A stretch of DNA of 33,118 bases from Bacteroidales bacterium. Its GTDB lineage: Bacteria; Bacteroidota; Bacteroidia; Bacteroidales; Marinilabiliaceae. Positions within the stretch are counted from its first letter, which is position 1; each line of letters starts with the position of its first letter. Position numbers and translations under genes: made by a program. Under the pieces are notes generated by a model. It was not told the origin of the DNA and did not search any database. It was given only the letters and a program-made list of their open reading frames with translations. Below are positions 1 through 6,812 of this stretch, piece after piece. Location: positions 1 to 33,118 of the forward strand of contig SFOL01000008.1 of assembly GCA_004552385.1 (NCBI GenBank), written 5' to 3'.

Positions 1-99
1 GGCGGGAAAATGTGCGCCGCGGGGCGGGCGCGGGGGTGGGTTCCGGGGTGGGTGTCAGGGGGTTGGGAGGGGTTGTTAAAAAGGTATAAAGGTGGGGAG

Positions 100-1905
100 T
101 CACGCCTTTTTCGTATTAAAAAAGGCTACGGCATCGTAGAGCTTCTTGGCCTGCTCATCGAGTTGCTCGGAATTTGCCGCGAGAGCTTTGGCATTGTCGG
201 CATTATTCCGCAGGAAAGAATCGAGATCAATAAGCGACGCGCTAATTTGCTCGGAGCTCACGGTCTGTGCGGAGCTTGCGTTGGTGATTTCGCTGATCAG
301 CTTACGAGTCTGCTCCATGCTCGGCATGGCCTCGTTAAAGACCTGGCGTGCGGCGGAGTTGAGCGAGATTCCGTCGGCTGTAAGCATTCCGATCTTCTCG
401 GCCGCCTCACGGCTGAGTCCGGCGAGCTTCTGAACCTCCTTGGCGACGACGGCGAAGCCTTTGCCCTTGGCACCTGCCCTGGCGGCCTCGACCGCTGCAT
501 TGAGAGACAGAATGTTAATCTGCCGCGCGATGTCGTTGACGAGAGACGTCTGCCGGGCGATGTCGTTGTTAATGGCGAAGAGCGGCTGGAGGCTGTCGGC
601 CAAATCGGAGAATTTCTGGAAAGAGAGTCCGAAAGAGTTGTCGGCCTTCAGCGTGTTGGCCGAGTTCTGATGGATGTCGGACGCCATACGTGACGTGGAG
701 GCGGTGAGCGAGCTAATATTGTCGACCTGGTGCGAGGCCCCGGACGAAAGATCCTGCGAGAGCTCGGACACTTGCCTGCTGGACGCGGCGAGGATGTCAG
801 ACCCCGCCTTGATGTCGGAGACGATATAAGAAAGCCTGTCGCACATGAGCTCGACAGATGAGACCATAGAACTAATCTCGTCACGTCTCCGGGAGTTGAG
901 CACATCGTCAAAACGGACGTCGAGGTTGCCATCGGCGACACTGGTAATGGCGTTAGACAGCTTTTCAAGAGGCTTTGACAGCCATCGGCGCAGCAGCAGG
1001 ACGACGAGCACAGTGACGACAAACAGCATGACGGCGAGCATGGAAACCGACTGCCATAACGTAGCCTTTGCGACCGAGAGCATCTCGCTGTCTGACACTG
1101 CCATAAGGAGCGACCACCCGGGAGTGTCGGCAATAGGGCAGCACGTGGCGAAATATGACCCGCCTGGCAAATCGATATAACCACACTCCTCTTTCCCTTG
1201 CTTGACTGCGGAGGCGATTGTCCCCACCCCTTCGCACGAGGGGGCGAGCGAGTCGAGATTGCACGACAAGAGGAGCGAAGGGTCCGCACTGCCGATGACC
1301 GTGGCATTCTCATCGAGCGCCCAAATGAACCCGCCACCCGCGACAGAGTCTTTCGTGACCATGAGAGAAAGAGCTGAGAGGCTGACATTTGCTGCGAGGC
1401 AACCGACAATCCCACCCTCGGGGCTGTGGATGGGGACTGCCACGGTATACTTCATCTCGCCAGTGGACTTAGACAGGTCGGGGCTCGTCATGGCGGAGCT
1501 CGCGCCTTGGTACATGACTTGCCTAAAGTAATGCCTGTCGGACAAGTTGCGCCCTTGGATAAGTCCTTTGCCTGCGACGTAATAATCTCCTTGTGCGGTG
1601 ATGACCATAAGCATGGAGAACTTGTCAGCGTTGGTCGCGCCCTTATGCGCCAAATAGTCGGACATGGCCTCCCATTGCATGGATTGAACCTCAGGCCTCT
1701 GGGCGATCCAGCTGAGCTCGTCGGCGAGGTTGTTGAGGCTTCCGGAGACCTGCTCCGTCGTCTTCTTAGACAGTAGCAATTGTGTGGACTCCGTACTACT
1801 TTGCTGACGGTTTAGAATAATTTTGAAATTGACAGCCGTGGAAATGAGCATGACAGTCGCCACGGTAGGCACAACGACACACAGTATCTTTCTGCTTAGT
1901 TTCAT
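100..1905 (-). CDS. methyl-accepting chemotaxis-type receptor (Cache sensor, HAMP, MCP signalling domain)
   Basis: Inner-membrane receptor that should bind a small ligand outside and signal to a CheA/CheW-type complex inside. With the start at 1905 the protein has 601 residues. A transmembrane helix lies at about 7-27 and a periplasmic Cache-like domain at about 40-270, including a GRNLSDRHYF segment and YTVAVPIHSPEGGIVG. A second helix is at about 286-307, followed by HAMP at about 308-361. The cytoplasmic helical hairpin has its tip at about 465-490, where NAAVEAARAGAKGKGFAVVA is the conserved MCP core. The start 33 bases upstream (MPTEPIFF) was rejected because MKLSRK gives a cleaner signal anchor. 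No che genes lie next to it. Family assignment is secure; ligand and output are unknown, and a receptor is unexpected if the host is a non-flagellated gut bacterium. Confidence 0.93.
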   Translation of the reverse strand: MKLSRKILCVVVPTVATVMLISTAVNFKIILNRQQSSTESTQLLLSKKTTEQVSGSLNNLADELSWIAQRPEVQSMQWEAMSDYLAHKGATNADKFSMLMVITAQGDYYVAGKGLIQGRNLSDRHYFRQVMYQGASSAMTSPDLSKSTGEMKYTVAVPIHSPEGGIVGCLAANVSLSALSLMVTKDSVAGGGFIWALDENATVIGSADPSLLLSCNLDSLAPSCEGVGTIASAVKQGKEECGYIDLPGGSYFATCCPIADTPGWSLLMAVSDSEMLSVAKATLWQSVSMLAVMLFVVTVLVVLLLRRWLSKPLEKLSNAITSVADGNLDVRFDDVLNSRRRDEISSMVSSVELMCDRLSYIVSDIKAGSDILAASSRQVSELSQDLSSGASHQVDNISSLTASTSRMASDIHQNSANTLKADNSFGLSFQKFSDLADSLQPLFAINNDIARQTSLVNDIARQINILSLNAAVEAARAGAKGKGFAVVAKEVQKLAGLSREAAEKIGMLTADGISLNSAARQVFNEAMPSMEQTRKLISEITNASSAQTVSSEQISASLIDLDSFLRNNADNAKALAANSEQLDEQAKKLYDAVAFFNTKKA

Positions 1906-2569
1906 CAGTGATAAGAAAAAAATCGGTTCTGTTGGCACAACTCGTCACCCCAAAGACGGGGGCTCAGGTTCGAGCTGTGGTTTGCTAATACGCATTAGCG
2001 AAGGGAATGTTTTATTTTAAAAAAATCTCGCGAATATTCTTAAGCCGAACATCGCAGAACAGACGGGCGAAACAACTGAAGGTTAAAAAAAGCGAACAAA
2101 CGGCGATAGGCAAAGGCGTCGGGACGGGCTCGGCATTCCGGGAAAAGGCATATCTTTGCCCATAGGCACGGGGGGCTTGCGCGAGCCTCATCACATCCTG
2201 AAAGGGGTTTGCCGCCGACAGACGGCAAGCGGACAGCCACACCCGTAGAGAAAAAGACGCGTGCAAACGGCTTACGGGCGGGGGGGCTCATTATTCATAT
2301 ACGTGTATCACGGAGTGCCCATAAGAATAATTGCGAAATCTTGTTCAGGTTTACCGTCGCCCGTCAGCGACTTAGGAATGGCGTCTTGCAACATCCTGAG
2401 CCAGATTGACATAGTCGGTGCAGACATCGGATTATACTCATTGCTTGACAGGCATCTCCCGAGATTGACGGCACTGATAACAGGAGGAAGATAAAAGTCG
2501 GCGCATCGGCGTCATTGAGAATCATCATCCCCCCCCCACCTATTGCGAAGCCCAATAAAAAATAGAAAA
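1906..2569. other. long intergenic region without a convincing gene
   Basis: About 660 bases separate the divergent receptor and TPR genes. Short open frames on both strands lack family signatures. The notable content is a TATCTTTG box at 2151-2158, GC-rich inverted repeats up to about 2290 (for example TTGCCG/CGGCAA and CCCGTA/TACGGG), and a run of nine C at 2529-2537 just ahead of the TPR gene. Confidence 0.6.
2151..2158 (+). promoter_or_regulatory. possible Bacteroidetes -7 box (TATCTTTG)
   Basis: The box matches TAnnTTTG and is followed at once by a GC-rich stretch able to fold. No good -33 TTG lies 19-21 bases upstream. It could drive the TPR gene with a leader of about 400 bases, or a small RNA. 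Confidence 0.3.
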
Positions 2570-3574
2570 ATGAAAACGGCAGCACTGGCGACTATAATGG
2601 CCATAAGCTCGGCATTAACGCTCGGCACCGCAGAAGCTCAAAGCAAACTAAGCGAAGCCGAGATGAACGAATTGGGCGAGGCAATGGAGCAGTCGGACAA
2701 CGGGAAAGCGGACAAGGCGGTGAAGACTCTGACCCGCCTTGCCGAGGCGCACCCGCAAGAGAACGCCATACGCTACGAACTGGGTTACGCGCTGCTAAAA
2801 GACTATAAGTACGCGGACGCGGCAGCCACATTTCACGCCCTGCGAGACGTCGACGGGATGAGCGAAATGGCGTACCAGATGGAAGGCAACGCGCTGGACA
2901 TGGCCGGCAGGCGTGGAGATGCCGTAAGAACGTATAAAGAGGGCCTCATGAGGCACCCGTCATCCGGGAGGCTGCTAATGGAGCTGGGGACGATACGCAT
3001 GCAAGAAGAGGATTATGACGGCGCACTGGCCCTATACGAGCGCGGCATTGAAGCGGACCCAGAATTCAGCTCGAATTATTACAGGGCGGCATGGCTGCTA
3101 TTCTGCAGCGACACGCCGGAGGATGGCATAGCATACGGCGAGACCTATATAATAATGGCGAAGACGGGCGACCGAGTGGCTGAGATGAGCGAGATGACAT
3201 ATTACGCATACGCTACCGCCCTGCGGAAAGCCGCCATGGCGGGCGACCCGATGGCAGAGGCGGCCCAAAACAGCGGATACACGGCAGAAGACGGCGACCA
3301 CCCCACCCTGCGAGCCATAAGCGCCGCCAAAAGGGCGCGCCTGGAAAGAGAGGCAGGGAACGAAACGGAAGAGAGGCTGCGGAACTTTGAACGAATGGTG
3401 CTTGAAGCCGGGCACTGGGACGCCTATTGCCGATGGCTGACATACAAGGGGAACAAAGAGGAATTCAACGGATGGCTGAGCCTGCACGAGGACGACATGG
3501 AGAACTTCGCACTATGGATAGACAAACATGGCGACAGAATAAAAGCAGGAGAAACGGTCACAGATGAAGATTGA
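2570..3574 (+). CDS. secreted tetratricopeptide-repeat protein
   Basis: Protein of 334 residues beginning MKTAALATIM, with a Sec signal peptide likely cut after GTAEA (residue about 22). The rest is alpha-helical with degenerate TPR units from about residue 35 to 190: repeated A..Y..AL. patterns such as NAIRYELGYALLKDYKYADA and GRLLMELGTIRMQEEDYDGA. The C-terminal third is helical and charged without a recognised domain. The start at 2570 was preferred to one 27 bases earlier because it begins the signal peptide and follows an A-rich leader. Such proteins act as periplasmic scaffolds; the partner is unknown. The galE promoter overlaps its stop codon, so the two genes need not be co-transcribed. 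Confidence 0.85.
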   Translation: MKTAALATIMAISSALTLGTAEAQSKLSEAEMNELGEAMEQSDNGKADKAVKTLTRLAEAHPQENAIRYELGYALLKDYKYADAAATFHALRDVDGMSEMAYQMEGNALDMAGRRGDAVRTYKEGLMRHPSSGRLLMELGTIRMQEEDYDGALALYERGIEADPEFSSNYYRAAWLLFCSDTPEDGIAYGETYIIMAKTGDRVAEMSEMTYYAYATALRKAAMAGDPMAEAAQNSGYTAEDGDHPTLRAISAAKRARLEREAGNETEERLRNFERMVLEAGHWDAYCRWLTYKGNKEEFNGWLSLHEDDMENFALWIDKHGDRIKAGETVTDED

Positions 3575-3600
3575 CTTGAGCCGTGAAAGGGTTATATTTG
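3571..3600 (+). promoter_or_regulatory. galE promoter, overlapping the TPR stop codon
   Basis: A -33 type TTG at 3571-3573 and a TATATTTG -7 box at 3593-3600 are separated by 19 bases, as in the Bacteroidetes sigma-ABfr consensus. The -33 element coincides with the TGA of the TPR gene, and the galE start is 25 bases downstream. Confidence 0.7.
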
Positions 3601-3624
3601 CCGAACCAAAAATACAAAAGCGAA

Positions 3625-4653
3625 ATGAGCAAAATACTTGTCACTGGCGGCACGGGCTTCATCGGGTCGCACACGGTGGTCGAGCTTCAGGAGGCTGGCT
3701 ACGGGGTAATAATAGTCGACAACCTCTCGAACTCGAAAGCTGAGACTGTTGACAACATAGAGAAGATAACGGGCGTGCGCCCGGAGTTCGAGAACTTCGA
3801 CCTCTCGGACCGCGGGGCGGTGTTGAACTTCTTCCTCCGCCACAAGGGCGAGATAAACGCCGTCATACACTTCGCGGCGTTCAAGGCGGTGGGCGAGAGC
3901 GTCCATAAGCCCCTTGAGTATTACAGGAACAACGTCAACAGCCTGATGAACATACTTGAGGGCATGAAATACACGGGCGTCGCCAACCTCGTGTTCTCGT
4001 CATCATGCACCGTATACGGCCAGCCGGACAAGTTGCCCGTGACGGAAGGCACCCCCCGCAAACCCGCCGAGAGCCCTTATGGCAACACGAAGACCGTGAA
4101 CGAGGACATCATACGCGACTTCTGCCACGAGGAGAAACAAATAAACGGATTGGCGCTGAGGTATTTCAACCCGATAGGCGCACACCCGTCATCGCTCATA
4201 GGCGAGAGCCCCGTGGGCATCCCTAACAACCTGGTTCCTTACATCACACAGACCGCGGCCGGCCTCCGCAAGGAACTCAGCATCTTCGGCGACGACTATG
4301 ACACGCCGGACGGCACACCGATCCGCGACTATATAGACGTGGTGGACCTCTCGAAAGCCCACGTAGTAGCCATCAAGAGACTGTTGGAGGGCAAGAACAA
4401 GAGCAACTACGAGTATTTCAACATTGGCACCGGCAAGGGACTCAGCGTGTTGGAGCTCGTGAACGCATTCAAGAAAGCGACAGGAGTGGCACTGCCATAC
4501 AAGATTGTGGGGCGCAGGGCCGGCGACATCGTCAAGATATGGGCAGACACCACACTCGCCAACACAGAGCTCGGATGGAAAGCTGAGGTGCCCATAGAGC
4601 AGACCTTGCTGAACGCATGGAACTGGGAGAAAAGGTGCAGGGGCATAAAATAG
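3625..4653 (+). CDS. galE: UDP-glucose 4-epimerase
   Basis: Interconverts UDP-glucose and UDP-galactose in the Leloir pathway and for surface-glycan precursors; a cytoplasmic NAD-dependent extended SDR enzyme. The 342-residue length fits the family. Visible motifs are the N-terminal Rossmann loop GGTGFIGS (8-15), the conserved SSSCTVYG segment (125-132) and the catalytic YxxxK as Tyr152/Lys156 in SPYGNTK. ALRYFNPIGAHPSS and the TPDGTPIRDYIDV block are typical of GalE. A GTG 42 bases upstream is in frame, but the ATG at 3625 begins the Rossmann strand and sits at the right distance from the promoter. Sixteen of 26 isoleucines use ATA. Confidence 0.97.
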   Translation: MSKILVTGGTGFIGSHTVVELQEAGYGVIIVDNLSNSKAETVDNIEKITGVRPEFENFDLSDRGAVLNFFLRHKGEINAVIHFAAFKAVGESVHKPLEYYRNNVNSLMNILEGMKYTGVANLVFSSSCTVYGQPDKLPVTEGTPRKPAESPYGNTKTVNEDIIRDFCHEEKQINGLALRYFNPIGAHPSSLIGESPVGIPNNLVPYITQTAAGLRKELSIFGDDYDTPDGTPIRDYIDVVDLSKAHVVAIKRLLEGKNKSNYEYFNIGTGKGLSVLELVNAFKKATGVALPYKIVGRRAGDIVKIWADTTLANTELGWKAEVPIEQTLLNAWNWEKRCRGIK

Positions 4654-4674
4654 CCGCCCCAAAAAAATATCTCT

Positions 4675-4724
4675 GAACAAAAAAGCCGCGCCACGCCCCG
4701 TCTCTCACGGAAGCGTGGCGCGGC
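4675..4724 (-). terminator. intrinsic terminator of the 4739-5527 gene
   Basis: A perfect 12-bp stem, GCCGCGCCACGC at 4685-4696 against 4713-4724, is followed on the minus strand by six T (4684-4679). It lies between convergent genes and may also slow galE transcription. Confidence 0.85.
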
Positions 4725-4738
4725 CTCGTTATAAGAGA

Positions 4739-5527
4739 TCACCGCCTGCGTCCGAAATCGGCGCCAAGCCGCAACACGAAAGAGTTGCAGTCAAGACCGT
4801 AAGAGTCACAGAAACAGCCATACACATCCTCATAATAGCCGTCATAATAGCCAGACAGGGCCTCGTAGCCGATGGAGACGTTGAACCTCCTGACCCTCAC
4901 CCCCGCGGTGAAAGAGAAATAGGCCCCCGTATAGGCATAGTCGTAAGCGGCATTGAAAAAACCGCCAAGCCTGACATCAAGGAAAGGAGACACCTTACGC
5001 GCAAGAATGTCATATCTGAAAGCGGAATAGACGGGGATGATGACGTCAAAGTCCTCAACAAGGTCGTCGCCCGCCTGGAACATTACCCCGAGTCCGCCTC
5101 CGACAAAAATCTTAGGGTTGAACTGAAAACCGTGAGTTGTAAGAAACCCAACCTTATTGAAATCGTCATAACAATCGAACTCGTCAACAAGTCGCCCAAC
5201 CATCACATTAGCGTCAACAAACCCACGGTAGCCGCGGGAAGGGCATCCCAAGAAGTCGGCGTCGGAAGATGATTTTGAGGAAGACGCATCGGGAGATGGT
5301 AACGCAGAAGAATCCTTAATAATCTTCTCGATGTCAGACATCTCAAAGACAAAAATGTCGCCATAGCCATTAACGAGCCTGACCATGTCAGGACGGGCCT
5401 CGACGACAATGCCGTGAATCACAGAACCGTTTTTCAGATAGACGACATCCTGATCGGCCTGCTGCGCACAAGCGGCACGGGCCACGGCCAGAAAGCCAAA
5501 AAGCAACAGAAAAAACCTTGACATCAT
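4739..5527 (-). CDS. outer-membrane beta-barrel-like protein of unknown function
   Basis: Protein of 262 residues with a signal peptide (MMSRFFLLLFGFLAVARAACAQ). Next comes a small N-terminal module, DVVYLKNGSVIHGIVVE...DIFVFEMSDIEKI (about 27-70), a pattern common in Bacteroidales exported proteins that carry a barrel. After a serine-rich linker (about 73-88), residues about 97-262 show alternating aromatic/hydrophobic strands and glycines expected of a short outer-membrane barrel (for example GAYFSFTAGVRVRRFNVSIGYEAL). The C-terminus ends in LRLGADFGRRR rather than a terminal Phe. It may start at either of the two initial Met codons. It has its own terminator and probably its own promoter. 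Function cannot be named. Confidence 0.75.
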   Translation of the reverse strand: MMSRFFLLLFGFLAVARAACAQQADQDVVYLKNGSVIHGIVVEARPDMVRLVNGYGDIFVFEMSDIEKIIKDSSALPSPDASSSKSSSDADFLGCPSRGYRGFVDANVMVGRLVDEFDCYDDFNKVGFLTTHGFQFNPKIFVGGGLGVMFQAGDDLVEDFDVIIPVYSAFRYDILARKVSPFLDVRLGGFFNAAYDYAYTGAYFSFTAGVRVRRFNVSIGYEALSGYYDGYYEDVYGCFCDSYGLDCNSFVLRLGADFGRRR

Positions 5528-5616
5528 AAAGGCTGCACTACTAACAGGTTAAGGACCGCAACCGCATGGCACTCACACCGTAAGCCGACGGCGAGCAAGA
5601 AAGCGCAATGCGGAGA

Positions 5617-5647
5617 TTGCTGACAGACAAATTAATATATATATTCG
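5617..5647 (+). promoter_or_regulatory. possible promoter of the Rpn-family gene
   Basis: TTG at 5617-5619 and TATATTCG at 5640-5647 (one mismatch to TAnnTTTG) are 20 bases apart, inside an AT-rich stretch 22 bases before the ATG. Confidence 0.45.
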
Positions 5648-5676
5648 CAAAGCTATAAATAATTACCATATGGCAA
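5648..5676 (-). promoter_or_regulatory. possible promoter of the 4739-5527 gene
   Basis: On the minus strand TAGCTTTG (5655-5648) matches the -7 consensus, with a TTG at 5676-5674, 18 bases upstream. The -33 part would lie inside the first codons of the divergent Rpn gene. Confidence 0.4.
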
Positions 5677-6737
5677 TAATAGCAAACCCGACATACGACG
5701 AAGTGTTCAAATACTTGATGGCGGACGAGCGCGTGAGCCGCGTCATCATAGGCTGCCTGCTTGACAAGAAGATAAAACGCGTAAAGCAGAGAAATAACGA
5801 CGTGCTGAGAGCCGGATATAGCGACTTGCACCTGCTGCGCCTCGACTTCAACGCCGAAGTGGTTCAAGAAAGCGGCGAGACTGTGGAGGTGTGCATAGAG
5901 CTGCAAAGAGCCCAGGAGGCCGACGAGGTCATGCGCTTCCGCAAATACCTGGCTACGCAATATGCCGACGAGACAAATAAAGACGAGGCCGGCAAGCCCC
6001 TTCACATAGTCACGATATACCTGCTTGGGCACACGATAAGCACGGAGCACAAAGAGGCTGTGCTGAGGATAAACCACGTCGTGCGTAAGAACGACGGTAT
6101 GGAGATCTCGACCAAGTCATCGATAGATTTTATAAGCGCACTGACCAATGACATGATAGTGGTGCAGATACCATACGTCAAAGCGAAGCATGACACATTG
6201 CTCGACAAGATTTTGAGCGTGTTCAAGGAAGCCCCGCGGCGGACGAGCGCAAAGACGTTTGACTACCACGACAACCCAGACGAGCAGGACGTGGAAATGG
6301 TAAATCTGCTCAGAGTGCTGGAAAAAGCGGCGGCGGACCCCAAGCTGATACGGCTGATGGACATGGAGGACGAGCTGGAGCATTTTGTGAAAGCTAAAGA
6401 GGAAGAAGCCGAGGAGGCAAGGAAACAAATTGCCGCCGCCAAAGAAAAGATAACGGAGGCTGGAGAGAGAATTGCCAAGGCGGACGAGATGATCGCGCAG
6501 GCGAACAAGAAATCAGCAAGAGCGGACGAGATGATCGCAAAGGCGGACGAGATATTCGCCAAGGCAGACGAGATGATCGCAAAGGCGGACGAGATATTCG
6601 CAAAGGCTGAGAAAATGATTGCAAGCGCAATAGCCATTGAAGCGGAGCATGAGAGAGTCTCCGCAGAGCATGAAAAAATGATAGCAGAGATGGCTCAATT
6701 GAAAGCTCTGGTGAAAAAACACGGATTGGGAGAGTGA
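5670..6737 (+). CDS. Rpn/PD-(D/E)XK nuclease family protein with a heptad-repeat tail
   Basis: Protein of 355 residues. The N-terminal NPTYDEVFKYLM is the signature of the Bacteroidales PD-(D/E)XK 'putative transposase' group related to RpnA recombination-promoting nucleases. Candidate catalytic residues are Asp59 (LRLDFNAEV) and Glu77-x-Gln79 (VCIELQRAQ), where Gln replaces the usual Lys, as is common in this group. Residues about 238-335 form a long charged coiled coil. Its centre is a tandem 14-residue unit, ADEMIAKADEIFAK, encoded by two nearly identical 42-bp repeats at 6522-6605. Related proteins are DNA endonucleases thought to act in recombination or phage defence. No terminal inverted repeats or IS partner are visible, so it is a stand-alone gene rather than a mobile element. 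Confidence 0.88.
   Translation: MAIIANPTYDEVFKYLMADERVSRVIIGCLLDKKIKRVKQRNNDVLRAGYSDLHLLRLDFNAEVVQESGETVEVCIELQRAQEADEVMRFRKYLATQYADETNKDEAGKPLHIVTIYLLGHTISTEHKEAVLRINHVVRKNDGMEISTKSSIDFISALTNDMIVVQIPYVKAKHDTLLDKILSVFKEAPRRTSAKTFDYHDNPDEQDVEMVNLLRVLEKAAADPKLIRLMDMEDELEHFVKAKEEEAEEARKQIAAAKEKITEAGERIAKADEMIAQANKKSARADEMIAKADEIFAKADEMIAKADEIFAKAEKMIASAIAIEAEHERVSAEHEKMIAEMAQLKALVKKHGLGE
6522..6605 (+). repeat. two tandem 42-bp repeats coding a 14-residue coiled-coil unit
   Basis: Units 6522-6563 and 6564-6605 differ at two bases, and each contains two 21-bp half-units coding ADE(M/I)(I/F)AK. Similar diverged 21-bp units flank them from about 6460 to 6620. Unequal exchange here would change coiled-coil length in frame. 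Confidence 0.85.
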
Positions 6738-6758
6738 CAAGGCCACACAATAAAATGC

Positions 6759-6795
6759 AGGCGCCCCGAAAGCCGAAACAGCTTTCGGGGCGCCT
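6759..6795. terminator. bidirectional terminator between convergent genes
   Basis: A perfect 15-bp stem (AGGCGCCCCGAAAGC against its complement) with a 7-base loop lies between the Rpn gene and the beta-galactosidase. A short T run (6801-6804) follows on the plus side and TTTTA on the minus side. Confidence 0.85.
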
Positions 6796-6812
6796 CTAAG
6801 TTTTACCGCGTT

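Noticed and set aside
2308..2427. 39-codon minus-strand ORF (MSAPTMSIWLRMLQ...)
   Set aside because: Composition looks somewhat protein-like, but there is no promoter box, ribosome site or family match, and third-position GC differs from the neighbours. Kept only as a remote possibility of a degraded gene.
2364..2585. 73-codon minus-strand frame with a hydrophobic start
   Set aside because: It runs antisense through the leader and signal-peptide codons of the TPR gene; hydrophobicity arises from that overlap.
5670..6737. Insertion sequence, because related proteins are labelled transposases
   Set aside because: No terminal inverted repeats, target duplication or partner gene; the family label is historical and the protein is nuclease-like.
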